Assembly (NCBI RefSeq): GCF_000427425.1
Contig: NZ_KE386494.1
Span: 460,545-524,544 of the forward strand
Direction: 5' to 3'
Origin: Caldanaerobius polysaccharolyticus DSM 13641
GTDB lineage: Bacteria > Bacillota > Thermoanaerobacteria > Thermoanaerobacterales > Caldanaerobiaceae
Length of the DNA: 64,000 bases
The notes under the pieces are model-generated. The model was not told the origin of the DNA and made no database searches. It saw nothing but the letters and a program-made list of their open reading frames with translations. This document shows, piece by piece, positions 1 through 8,948 of this stretch. Both the position numbers and the translations under genes were made by a program. The number at the start of each line of letters is the position of its first letter. The first letter of the stretch is position 1.

Positions 1-240
<240 letters not shown>

Positions 241-324
241 ACTCTTTTCTATCACTTAACACATTTGTATCCCGCTCACTGTTTAATTGGCAAGGTCCGT
301 TAGCCTCTCGGCTGACAGCTTCTT

Positions 325-478
325 ATTCTATCACCTGCGCCGCTTCCTGTCAAGTGCTTTTTTTTGCTCCCTCGCGACGCTTCTATAGCTTACCACCCTT
401 TTGACCTTTTGTCAAGGGGCTTCTTCTTTCGCCCCGTGTGGCTTTATTAATATACCACAGCTTTACACGTTATGTCAA
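325..478 (-). promoter_or_regulatory. Three tandem rrn promoters
   Basis: On the minus strand three sigma-A-type promoters precede the 16S gene. The nearest has TTGACA (348-353), 17 nt, TAGAAT (325-330). The middle one has TTGACA (410-415), 17 nt, TAAGCT (387-392). The farthest has TTGACA (473-478) with TATATT at 449-454 (18 nt) or GTATAT at 450-455 (17 nt). Exact -35 consensus in all three and the position just ahead of 16S fit a strongly expressed rRNA operon. Start sites are inferred from spacing only. Confidence 0.85.
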
Positions 479-587
479 GGGGTTTTTGCATAGGGGTGTT
501 GTATCAAGTATTTGTAGGCCAATTCTATTGTTATCACCAAGTACCTCACTGCTTTGCACAAGCTTTATCAAAAATATTAATATCATT

Positions 588-2000
588 CCATATATTGTGC
601 TATGGTCCAATTAAAGCGCACCCAAAAAGAGAAAGGTAGAAATAAATATTATTTCAATTCCACAATGGTCCGATTAAAATATGGAGAACCTTTGACGGAT
701 GAAGATAAAGATGATACTTTCAATTCCATAATGGTCCGATTAAAACGATGGATTATATACGTTTTAGAAAATTGTTTGTTAGCATTTCAATTCCATAATG
801 GTCCGATTAAAACTTTTCAGAGTGCCTTTATATTCTCCTGTTTGAAGAGATTTCAATTCCATAATGGTCCGATTTAAACCGGGGTCATGTAGAATTGTAT
901 TTAATAGATCAAAAAATTTCAATTCCATAATGGTCCGATTTAAACCTGGTACGACGCACCGAGTAAGACGCTTGAAGATTATTTCAATTCCATAATGGTC
1001 CGATTAAAACAGGCATAGCCGATATGCCTCAGATAAAAAAGTAAGGAATTTCAATTCCATAATGGTCCGATTAAAACCAAAGAGATGCGATCTGGGATTG
1101 GTATAGATTCGTATATTTCAATTCCATAATGGTCCGATTAAAACCAAAAACAAAAAAAGAATACGAAAAGCTGTGTGAAGATTTCAATTCCATAATGGTC
1201 CGATTAAAACGTCTTGTTTATCAGCAGGTTTTATGTCAAGCCTATATTTCAATTCCATAATGGTCCGATTAAAACCATCCCAGAGGACTTGATACCAAAG
1301 GATCCAAAAACATTTCAATTCCATAATGGTCCGATTAAAACCTTTCACTTGCTTTGTTTCAGCAGTTTCTCCAATCTATTTCAATTCCATAATGGTCCGA
1401 TTAAAACATGCGAGGTATACGAAATCGAATGGGAGTATGACCCATTTCAATTCCATAATGGTCCGATTAAAACTGCACGGTGATGTGTGCAGGGAAAGAT
1501 GACAGCATTATTTCAATTCCATAATGGTCCGATTAAAACGCACCAGATAGATGGTACCGTATATCCAGCTATCAGATTTCAATTCCATAATGGTCCGATT
1601 AAAACTGCAAATACAATTGTGTATAACAAAATATACTGGCCAATTTCAATTCCATAATGGTCCGATTAAAACATTGCTTTTGCAAGTATATCCCATGCCT
1701 GTACGCCTATTTCAATTCCATAATGGTCCGATTAAAACGGCATTAACAATGCTGCAATACTGACTCCGTCTAATTTCAATTCCATAATGGTCCGATTAAA
1801 ACTGTAGTCTGTGCGACTTCTCTTTTGCAATGCCTCTATTTCAATTCCATAATGGTCCGATTAAAACCCAAGTCTTCCACTCAAGTATGCGGCCATCTTT
1901 GCCGATTTCAATTCCATAATGGTCCGATTAAAACTACTCCAGTTTGTTCTGATAAAATTTATAAAACCCTATTTCAATTCCATAATGGTCCGATTAAAAC
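588..2000 (-). CRISPR. CRISPR array, 21 repeats plus one degenerate terminal repeat
   Basis: A 30-bp repeat recurs 21 times between 651 and 2000 with spacers of 34-37 nt. On the minus strand it starts GTTTTAATCGG and ends GGAATTGAAAT. That end resembles the 8-nt crRNA handle of type I-B repeats (ATTGAAAY), so transcription is inferred leftwards. Repeat starts on the plus strand: 651, 717, 784, 850, 916, 981, 1048, 1115, 1181, 1246, 1312, 1378, 1444, 1510, 1576, 1643, 1709, 1773, 1838, 1905, 1971. A heavily decayed copy at 588-617 ends the array after a 33-nt spacer. Copies at 651, 717, 850 and 916 carry substitutions, so decay clusters at the left (trailer) end while copies near 2000 are identical. 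Short open frames running through the array are artefacts of the repeat. No cas gene lies in the window. Confidence 0.97.
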
Positions 2001-2220
2001 CCAGAAAAAACACGCATAAAATCAGCACTTCTAATACCCTGTCCTGGTATAAATTTTTTGTCAACTTCAGATAATGCAAAAAGCTCCAGGCGTTGACAAA
2101 CTCAATATTTATTAAATTATATTTTACCACATTCGTACAATCAAGTAAACACCATGAATTGCATCGTTGTGATTATTATGTGATAATGTCATCTTGTTAA
2201 CTATTATGATAAAATATCAC
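2001..2220 (-). promoter_or_regulatory. CRISPR leader with probable promoter
   Basis: This AT-rich gene-free stretch abuts the perfect-repeat end of the array, where a leader is expected given the repeat orientation. On the minus strand it holds TTGATT (2139-2144), 17 nt, TATAAT (2116-2121), giving a transcript that would enter the array about 110 nt later. The promoter is read by eye. The leader's right limit is arbitrary and set before the transposase remnant. Confidence 0.7.
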
Positions 2221-2245
2221 TATGAAGAACAAGGGGCGTTATCTT

Positions 2246-2500
2246 ATGTCACAAGAACAACTAAAAAGATACACTGTCATTTCAAAAACTCTTGAAGGCA
2301 GTATGACCGTTAAACAAGCAGCAGAGGTTTTAGGCCTGAGTGTCCGCCAGGTAATACGCCTGAAAAAAGGAGTGAGGGAAAGCGGAGCTGCGGCACTTAT
2401 TCGCAAAAATCAAAACCGTAAACCTGCGCATGCTATCTCTGATGATATAAAACAAATGATCATTGATATTAAGACATTGTCTAACTTCTGTACTACATGA
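2246..2500 (+). pseudogene. Transposase remnant, N-terminal HTH part only
   Basis: The frame from ATG 2246 (preceded by AAGGGGCG) encodes about 84 residues. It holds a helix-turn-helix segment, TVKQAAEVLGLSVRQVIRLKK, then RKNQNRKPAHAI, like the N-terminus of ISNCY-type transposases that begin MSQEQLKRY. The similarity stops after about residue 75 and the frame ends at 2500, with none of the catalytic DDE core that such proteins (roughly 400+ residues) need. A related second remnant follows at 2711. This is a truncated insertion-sequence relic; the family name is from memory of the motif. Bases 2501-2710 hold nothing recognisable. Confidence 0.65.
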
Positions 2501-2710
2501 CGAATACAATTGAATAAATTCCAAGAAGCTGAGGATATCAAAAATCGTAATAGAGAGTATATAAAGCCGATGACATAGAAAGCTTTGAGTATATATGATG
2601 TTAAAAAGCAATTATAAAAAACGAGTAAAATAAGAGGGAAGAGTCAATAACAAGTAGATAAAATCTGTGACTATAATTACCAATAACAGTATGAGAGGGA
2701 ATGATATTAT

Positions 2711-3060
2711 ATGAATCAAAGGGAATTACAAAAACTAATTATTATCAGCAAAACTATTGATGGAATACTAACTGTCAAGGAAGCTGCGCAAGCTTTAGGC
2801 CTAAGTCAGCGTCAAATCTTTAGACTTAAAAAGGGAGTTAAGGAGCAAGGTGAATCTTTTGTCTAATTTCTCTCATTTCAGGGACCTCCTCGAGGAAAAG
2901 GAGGGTATTAAACTTAGCTACTCTTCTATCTATAGAATGTTGGTCTCTGCTGGTATGCAAAGCCCTAGAAAGCATCGTAAAACTCCTAGATAGAAAACAA
3001 GAATCTTTATGGCGCAATAGATGATGCTACAGACCTAAACATTGCCATTTATTTCACTTA
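2711..3060 (+). pseudogene. Second transposase remnant with internal deletions
   Basis: ATG 2711 opens a 51-codon frame (to 2866) with the same HTH segment as the remnant at 2246 (TVKEAAQALGLSQRQIFRLKK). Shifting to the next frame near 2850 gives NFSHFRDLLEEKEGI, SYSSIYRMLVSAGM and SPRKHRKTPR to a stop at 2991-2993. These are segments that lie further into the same transposase type. A third fragment, YGAIDDATD followed by IAIYF (about 3005-3055), resembles the start of the DDE core. Pieces are in order but joined by deletions and frameshifts, so this is a decayed element, not a working gene. Confidence 0.65.
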
Positions 3061-3065
3061 TAATA

Positions 3066-3185
3066 TTATTTTGTTTTTAATAGTCCGAAAATACATTGGA
3101 GATATTGCAATTAAAATTAAAGGTATTTCTCCTATAATCTAGCTATTATTTTTAAAGCTTCCATATTTCTATAAAAATTCAGCAA
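3066..3185 (-). pseudogene. Relic of the small membrane-protein gene found at 29817-30161
   Basis: The DNA here aligns by eye with the 3' part of the gene at 29817-30161 in the same orientation. Both contain TTATTTTG, TTTTTAAT, a shared AATTAAAGGTAT / AGTTAAAGGTAT block and CTCCTATAAT / CCCCTATAAT, with roughly 70 percent identity over about 110 nt. This copy has small deletions and no open frame. It shows a second locus of the same gene once existed beside the transposase remnants. Confidence 0.6.
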
Positions 3186-3723
3186 TATATATGAGCGAGA
3201 GTCATTTCAATTGGTATTGTTAATAAAAAGTTTATGTTTTATAGGTTTTATATTGTTTTTTGTTGATTATATCTTAGTTATAACGTATAATTGAATGAAA
3301 GTGTATAAGAATATTACATCAAGCAAACACTCTCTTAAACTATTTGCAAGCAAGTAATAAGGGGGATTTTGTATGCGTATCTAGAAAAACTAATACAAAA
3401 CAATGACAAACACCACTTAAAGTCACGCTACCAATGTTTTCTTAGGTACATCATAACCCACGTTTGTTTTGAACAATAAGAGGAAAAGACAAGCTAATCG
3501 AGTAACCTGCGACTCTGAAGCAGTTTATCATAATCAAATTAAAAAACGCTAAACATTAAATTCCCATTTGCTCCAATTAATATTATTATCTCATGAATAA
3601 GTAGCGATACAACAACAGGTGGCTTTTCAAGAATCAAACGTGATGTCTTTAACGTAAATGCATAAGCTTTTTGCTTCATTATTGTAGAATATCAAATATC
3701 GAAAGGAAGTGTAATTTTTCGCT
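3186..3723. other. Gene-free stretch with a promoter-like site and an aborted start
   Basis: No intact gene is visible. On the plus strand TTGATT (3263-3268), 17 nt, TATAAT (3286-3291) forms a good promoter. It is followed by a strong ribosome-binding sequence (AAGGGGGA, about 3359-3366) and ATG 3373, but the frame ends after three codons. Short decayed frames follow (for example one reading QNNDKHHLKSRYQCF around 3400), which I could not assign. The stretch looks like degraded accessory DNA. Confidence 0.4.
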
Positions 3724-4716
3724 ATGAAGATATGCATAATCGGCACAAGTGGTCATTATGTATACGCTTTAAGGGGAATCAAAGCTGATAAAAGCTCAGA
3801 GGTTGTGGGAATATCACCTGGTTGCGAAGGTGAGAATATCGAAAAACTCATCTCACAGGTTTGTGAGCTCGGGTTTAAACCAAAGGTATACGATAACTTT
3901 AGGGAAATGCTCGCTGAATTAAAGCCTGACATTGCCGTCATTAATACTTTCTTTTACAAAAATTCACAAATTGCCATTGACGCGATGTACAGAGGGATAA
4001 ATGTATACATTGAAAAACCCGTTGCCACGACTCTGCAAGATCTTAATAAGCTGATAGATGCATATCAAAAAACGAAGGTGAAGCTTTCAACGATGTTCGG
4101 AATAAGATACACTTCTCATTTTTGGACTGCCTATAACCTTGTCAAAGGCAACCAAATCGGCGAAGTAAGGCTTATCCACGCCCAAAAATCCTATAAGCTC
4201 GGCATAAGGCAGGATTTTTATAAAAGAAGGGAAACTTATGGAGGGACAATCCCATGGGTTGGCAGTCATGCTGTTGATTGGATTTATTGGTTTAGCGGTA
4301 AAAAATTTAAAAGCGTCTTTGCGACTCATTCTAAAATGTATAACAATCGACATGGCGACCTGGAGGTCTCAGCAACTTGCAGCTTCACCTTAGAAGATGA
4401 GGCCTTTGCCACAGTAAATATAGACTACTTGCGCCCTCAAAATGCGCCAACCCATGACGATGACAGAATTAGAATAGTCGGAACAAAAGGGATAGTCGAA
4501 GTCGTACACGGAAAGGTATTTATGCTAAATGAATCCGTAAATGGTTTGATTGAAGTCCCCCTTCAAGAAGGCCCTGTTACCTTTTATGATTTTATAAAAG
4601 AAGTAAGAGGAGAAGGGAACTGTTTGGTAAGCGCTGACGACGCATTTTATGTAACAAAGGCCTGTCTTTTGGCAAGGCAAGCGGCTGATGAAAACCGAAT
4701 AATAGAATTTGAATAA
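3724..4716 (+). CDS. Gfo/Idh/MocA-family dehydrogenase
   Basis: A 330-residue NAD(P)-dependent sugar or inositol dehydrogenase-like protein. The N-terminus (MKICIIGTSGHYVYALRGI) has the beta-alpha-beta start of a Rossmann fold. IEKPVATTLQDL (about residues 98-109) is the family's conserved EKP motif, whose Lys is catalytic. A C-terminal alpha/beta domain follows with GGTIPWVGSHAVDWIYW, which places the usual catalytic His. It stands alone on the plus strand, converging on the GH38 mannosidase gene with a shared terminator, so it could act on a sugar released there. The ATG has AAGGAAGTG about 12 nt upstream. The substrate cannot be told from sequence. Confidence 0.85.
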   Translation: MKICIIGTSGHYVYALRGIKADKSSEVVGISPGCEGENIEKLISQVCELGFKPKVYDNFREMLAELKPDIAVINTFFYKNSQIAIDAMYRGINVYIEKPVATTLQDLNKLIDAYQKTKVKLSTMFGIRYTSHFWTAYNLVKGNQIGEVRLIHAQKSYKLGIRQDFYKRRETYGGTIPWVGSHAVDWIYWFSGKKFKSVFATHSKMYNNRHGDLEVSATCSFTLEDEAFATVNIDYLRPQNAPTHDDDRIRIVGTKGIVEVVHGKVFMLNESVNGLIEVPLQEGPVTFYDFIKEVRGEGNCLVSADDAFYVTKACLLARQAADENRIIEFE

Positions 4717-4726
4717 AAATATTTGA

Positions 4727-4753
4727 GGAGGGGCTTTTAACCCCTCCAATTTT
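4727..4753. terminator. Bidirectional terminator between convergent genes
   Basis: GGAGGGG (4727-4733) pairs with CCCCTCC (4741-4747) around a 7-nt loop. TTTT follows on the plus side and AAAAATATTT precedes, giving a U-tract for the minus strand too. It lies between the convergent stop codons of the dehydrogenase and the mannosidase. Confidence 0.8.
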
Positions 4754-4755
4754 GG

Positions 4756-7700
4756 TTAATTAGATGTTATTTTTGTGGTTATTTTAAAAGTCTTTATCTC
4801 ATACGGCCTAATCTCAAAAGTAAAGGTATTGCCTTGGAAATCTTGATCTTTTATCTCGTTTTCCATGAGATCGCATTCAACAACCCTTTCAAAAGGTTTA
4901 AAGAATGTAAACTTAACTTTTGTCCTGGCATTGTAGCACTCATACATCCTGACTATTACATCATCACTATCTTCTGCCTTCTTTACCACCTCTACCACCA
5001 CATTGTTTTTGTCCACACCGAGCAACGAAAGCTCTGAAGGCAGTTTGCCTTGGTGGGGCATTTCTACCTTAGCGTACATGGGGCAATTGAGGTTGTAAGC
5101 CATGGACACCACATCAGCGGCCTTCCAATCCCCACTGTGAGGGTACAGCGAGTAGGTAAACTCGTGCAACTCCCTGTCCGCATCTTCATTGGGTTGGATT
5201 GCAGACTTGAGAAGCGTAATCCTCATCACCGAATCCTTAATGTCATGGCCGTACTTGCAGTCGTTTAACAAACTGACTCCATAGCCGCCCTCTGACAGGT
5301 CCACCCACCTATGAGCAGGAACTTCAAAGCGGGCATAATCCCAGCTCGTGTTCCAGTGAGTAGGCCTCTCTACGTTGCCGTACTGGATCTCATAGGTGGC
5401 CTTGTCAGCGTGTATATCTACAGGAAATGCCGCTTTGAGCAGGATCTGTTTTTCCTTCCAATCTATTTTGTTGGCAAAGTCTATCCTCGGTATGTCTTTA
5501 TAAATGTAAATGATCTGCTCTATAACAGAATCCATGAATTTTCTCTTTATTTTAAGGGCGGCTCTAACCGGACCTTGTTCCACCACATCGATGCTCTCTA
5601 CGCCATCAATCTCCCACATTTTTTCCTGATAGTATATATTTATATCCCACGCATCATAGTTATGGGGCTTATCTTCAAACGCCTGTAGCACATTCGCTCG
5701 ATGATTGGCTTTTAGCACTTCCCTATCATTTATTTTATCGTATATAGATACGATATTGCCGCTATCATCCAGCCGAATATCAAAGAACCTGTTCTCTAGC
5801 TCAGCCTTACTTGCCTTAAGCTCGCCATTGCGTTCATTGGGAGCCTCAGCTTTTTTTAATGTGTAAACCTTATAACCTTTTGAAGGAACTCTCTCTGCAA
5901 AGAATATTACCTTATTGCCCTCTACTACCTGCGACGGCAAAAGCCTATCCCCGTCGTAAATTAAGGCACTATCCCAACCCTCAGGCAGCTCAAATTTAAC
6001 TATGTCAGATCTTTCATAGCTTAGCTGATTAAACACCACCACAGAAATATCTTTAATGCCTATATTAGATGATATACTGCATATGGCTGTGTTCACTATA
6101 TCCCTACCTATGGCATTGACCCTCTCATACTGCACCTTGGAGTCCTCATAAACCTCTTTTATTGAAGATCCTGGAAGTATATCGTGAAACTGGTTTAACA
6201 GCGTGACTTCCCAGCACTTGTTGATCTCTTCCTGAGGGTATTTTCCTCCAAGCAAAACGCTGTTCATGGCCGAAAACAGTTCAGCCTCAATATTTAAAAA
6301 CTCTGTCTTCCTGTTGTATTTTTTATTCCGCGCCATGGAGGTATAAGTTCCCCTGTGGTACTCCAGGTACAACTCCCCTACCCACTTAGGAAGCTTTTTA
6401 TTCCCCTTGACCTTTTTATCTAAATTCCTAAAAAAATCAAGAGCTTTGCCCATCTTGACTTTAGGACATCCCGGTATACCCTTTTCCAGTCTCCTGGCAT
6501 TCTCCAGCATCTCCTTTGTAGGGCCACCGCCTCCATCTCCGTACCCAAAACAGTTCAAAACCTGATTGCTCAAATCCTTTTGCTGATATCTCTGCCAGCA
6601 ACCCATTACCTGCGACGGGTTTATAAATCCGTTGTAGGTAGTAAACCAGCCTTCAGGTTTACCTTTGGAATAATCTCTGGTGGATACAAAATGGGTCAAT
6701 ACCTCTGTTCCGTCTATTCCCCTCCACATAAACGTGTCGTAGGGCATCTGGTTGTACTCATTCCAGCTTATCTTAGTGGTCATAAAATAGTCTATGCCGC
6801 TCTTTTTAAGTATCTGCGGAAGGGCCGCACTGTACCCAAACACATCCGGCAACCACAATATTTTGCTTTCAACGCCTAACTCTTTTTTAAAGAAACGGGT
6901 TCCAAATAAAATCTGCCTTACAAGGGATTCCCCTGATGTAAGGTTACAATCGGCCTCAAGCCACATCGCCCCTTCAGCTTCCCATCTGCCTTGTTTGACC
7001 ATTTCCTTTATTTCTCTATACAGTTCTGGATGGTCTTCTTTGACAAATTTATATAACTGCGGTTGACTGGACATAAAAATGTACTCTGGGTACTGCTTCA
7101 TAAGGTTTATTACCGTGGCAAAACTCCTTGCCGCTTTTTCCCTTGTCTGGGCTAATGTCCAAAGCCATGCTACGTCTATATGGGTATGACCCACGCATAT
7201 CTCTACAACATCCTCGTTTCCGCAGTATTTACCGTAAAATTCCGTATCGAGATAATCGTTTGCCTCTTTTACAGAAGCAAAAAAGCTCTCACTAAAGGGC
7301 TTTCGCAGGTCTATTTTATTCACAGCCTCTGTCAAGTACTGGAGAATGCGAATCCTCCTGAGATCGTCTTCATCCAGCAATTTGGCTACATCCAGAGGAA
7401 CTTTCATATTATAATACAATCTTTCTACTTCTCTCTCCAGCACGGCTATACTGCAATTCAGCTCAACCAAGCCCTCACCCATACCGGCATATGCATACAA
7501 ATCTATGTTGTATACTTCTCCAACACTGGCATTTTCGCATAGCAACACTTCCCTGTGATTGACGTCCAATCCCTGGATCAACTTTTTGTTTATGTAAAGT
7601 AAAAACTGAGGATTTAAAGCATCCCAGCCACCTTCTCTGCCAGTAGACAGATTGTAAACTACTGTCTTGCCTCCAAATTTCTCCGGTATCTTTACGGCAG

Positions 7701-7914
7701 TTTTAAACCAAAAGTGCTTATCCCTTCCTCCCCACCTATCGCCTTTCAAAAAAGTATCCCAATCTGAACCATCGCTGTCCAGTAAATGATAATCCCCATA
7801 ACCACAAGGCTTCACTTTGTAGGACTCTATGGGAATCTTTTCTGAGTAAATATACTCTTTTAATTCCCGTAAAATTCGCTCTATCCTTTCAACCTCAAAA
7901 TACAATGCTTTCAC
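4756..7914 (-). CDS. Alpha-mannosidase, glycoside hydrolase family 38
   Basis: A 1052-residue cytoplasmic (no signal peptide) retaining alpha-mannosidase. GH38 signatures are clear: VGHTHIDVAW at about 241-250, with His245 and Asp247 as zinc ligands, and WLPDVFGYSAALPQI at about 354-368, with Asp357 the expected nucleophile. The order is an N-terminal accessory domain (1-230), the GH38 catalytic barrel (about 235-520), a helical middle domain, and beta-rich C-terminal domains ending near 1050. Length is typical for bacterial GH38 enzymes. It lies directly downstream of an AraC regulator on the same strand (93-nt gap), with TATAAT in that gap, so the regulator probably controls it. It likely trims alpha-linked mannose from imported oligosaccharides. 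Confidence 0.93.
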   Translation of the reverse strand: MKALYFEVERIERILRELKEYIYSEKIPIESYKVKPCGYGDYHLLDSDGSDWDTFLKGDRWGGRDKHFWFKTAVKIPEKFGGKTVVYNLSTGREGGWDALNPQFLLYINKKLIQGLDVNHREVLLCENASVGEVYNIDLYAYAGMGEGLVELNCSIAVLEREVERLYYNMKVPLDVAKLLDEDDLRRIRILQYLTEAVNKIDLRKPFSESFFASVKEANDYLDTEFYGKYCGNEDVVEICVGHTHIDVAWLWTLAQTREKAARSFATVINLMKQYPEYIFMSSQPQLYKFVKEDHPELYREIKEMVKQGRWEAEGAMWLEADCNLTSGESLVRQILFGTRFFKKELGVESKILWLPDVFGYSAALPQILKKSGIDYFMTTKISWNEYNQMPYDTFMWRGIDGTEVLTHFVSTRDYSKGKPEGWFTTYNGFINPSQVMGCWQRYQQKDLSNQVLNCFGYGDGGGGPTKEMLENARRLEKGIPGCPKVKMGKALDFFRNLDKKVKGNKKLPKWVGELYLEYHRGTYTSMARNKKYNRKTEFLNIEAELFSAMNSVLLGGKYPQEEINKCWEVTLLNQFHDILPGSSIKEVYEDSKVQYERVNAIGRDIVNTAICSISSNIGIKDISVVVFNQLSYERSDIVKFELPEGWDSALIYDGDRLLPSQVVEGNKVIFFAERVPSKGYKVYTLKKAEAPNERNGELKASKAELENRFFDIRLDDSGNIVSIYDKINDREVLKANHRANVLQAFEDKPHNYDAWDINIYYQEKMWEIDGVESIDVVEQGPVRAALKIKRKFMDSVIEQIIYIYKDIPRIDFANKIDWKEKQILLKAAFPVDIHADKATYEIQYGNVERPTHWNTSWDYARFEVPAHRWVDLSEGGYGVSLLNDCKYGHDIKDSVMRITLLKSAIQPNEDADRELHEFTYSLYPHSGDWKAADVVSMAYNLNCPMYAKVEMPHQGKLPSELSLLGVDKNNVVVEVVKKAEDSDDVIVRMYECYNARTKVKFTFFKPFERVVECDLMENEIKDQDFQGNTFTFEIRPYEIKTFKITTKITSN

Positions 7915-8007
7915 CCCTCATCGATAAATATTATCATGTCACCAACTTCAATTATACAGCAATGGCATTACATAAAAATTCAAATATCGGACTTATTTTT
8001 AAGATTT

Positions 8008-8892
8008 TTAGACATTTTTAATGTTGTTTCTATACACCCCAGGTGGGTACCCTTCTTTCCTTTTAAAAAATTGATTAAAATAATACTCACTGGAAAAACC
8101 TAATACACTGGCAATTTCCTTAATGCTCAGCCTTGTATCCTTTAATAGACTTTTGGCTCTATCGAGTTTTATGCGGTCAATCAGGTCTTTAGTAGAGCCT
8201 CCTGTTTTCCTCCTCACTATCCTGCACACCTGTTTATGGCTCAGATGCATGTAATTCGCTACATCCACTGTGGTAATATTATTGGCTATATTATCCTCAA
8301 TAAATTTCCTTATTATAGTAAACCTGTAGTCGTCTTCTTTCGCTTTAAGCGGTACATCGTACGTCGACTCATTGCCTTTACTTACAGCTCTTGCGGCCAT
8401 GGCTATTATTATAGCAGCCAAGCATTTTATATTGTTGTAAAAACCTATTTTTTGATGGTATGCCTCTTCCAGCGCTCGATAAAAATACTCTATAGCATTG
8501 TATATATCCTTCACAGGCATACATCTGGCAGATGACAATGCATCAAGAATACCGCAGGCTTCCGAAAACCCTTCATTTAATTTTTTAAAATCGCAATTTA
8601 TGCTGTATTCCACGTAATGACCATCGCCAACAGATCTCTGCTGGTGATACACGCCAGGCGCTGTTACATAAAACTCCCCAGCTTTAGCCACAAATCCTCC
8701 ACTGTCTAATACCACTTCGCAGGCGCCTGATGAGACAAAGTGAAATTCAAAGCTGGAGTGGGTATGCCTACTGATATTCCACATTCCGTCTAAAATCATC
8801 ACCCTAAACCATAAAATATCGACGACAATATTATCCATAGCGATCTGGATATCTAGCTCTGACAGCTTTTTTGATGCTTTGACAATATCCAT
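8008..8892 (-). CDS. AraC-family transcriptional regulator
   Basis: About 294 residues from the ATG at 8892 (MDIVKASKKL). I prefer it to longer starts because AAGGGGGA sits at the right distance only for this codon. An N-terminal cupin-like sensing half (SSFEFHFVSSGACEVVL and FYVTAPGVYHQQ) is followed by two helix-turn-helix motifs in the last 100 residues, ending in the AraC signature IKEIASVLGFSSEYYFNQFFKRKEG. The gene precedes the GH38 mannosidase on the same strand, so it is the likely sugar-responsive activator of that enzyme. It begins 56 nt after modC ends, and no clear terminator separates it from the molybdate genes. Confidence 0.88.
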   Translation of the reverse strand: MDIVKASKKLSELDIQIAMDNIVVDILWFRVMILDGMWNISRHTHSSFEFHFVSSGACEVVLDSGGFVAKAGEFYVTAPGVYHQQRSVGDGHYVEYSINCDFKKLNEGFSEACGILDALSSARCMPVKDIYNAIEYFYRALEEAYHQKIGFYNNIKCLAAIIIAMAARAVSKGNESTYDVPLKAKEDDYRFTIIRKFIEDNIANNITTVDVANYMHLSHKQVCRIVRRKTGGSTKDLIDRIKLDRAKSLLKDTRLSIKEIASVLGFSSEYYFNQFFKRKEGYPPGVYRNNIKNV

Positions 8893-8948
8893 AAGCATCC
8901 CCCTTAATTTAACATTATAACAAAAAACCGATTTAAGCAATTTATCTT

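Noticed and set aside
602-2019. Several short open frames (64-91 codons) on the plus strand
   Set aside because: They read through CRISPR repeats and contain the repeated peptide FQFHNGPIKT or FNSIMVRLK; they are artefacts of the array.
2330-2611. Minus-strand 93-codon frame over the first transposase remnant
   Set aside because: Antisense to the helix-turn-helix fragment, no motif, no start signal.
4756-7914. Open frames on the plus strand inside the mannosidase gene (for example 5311-5688, 7180-7542)
   Set aside because: They are antisense shadows of a well-conserved GH38 gene with no ribosome-binding site or recognisable motif.
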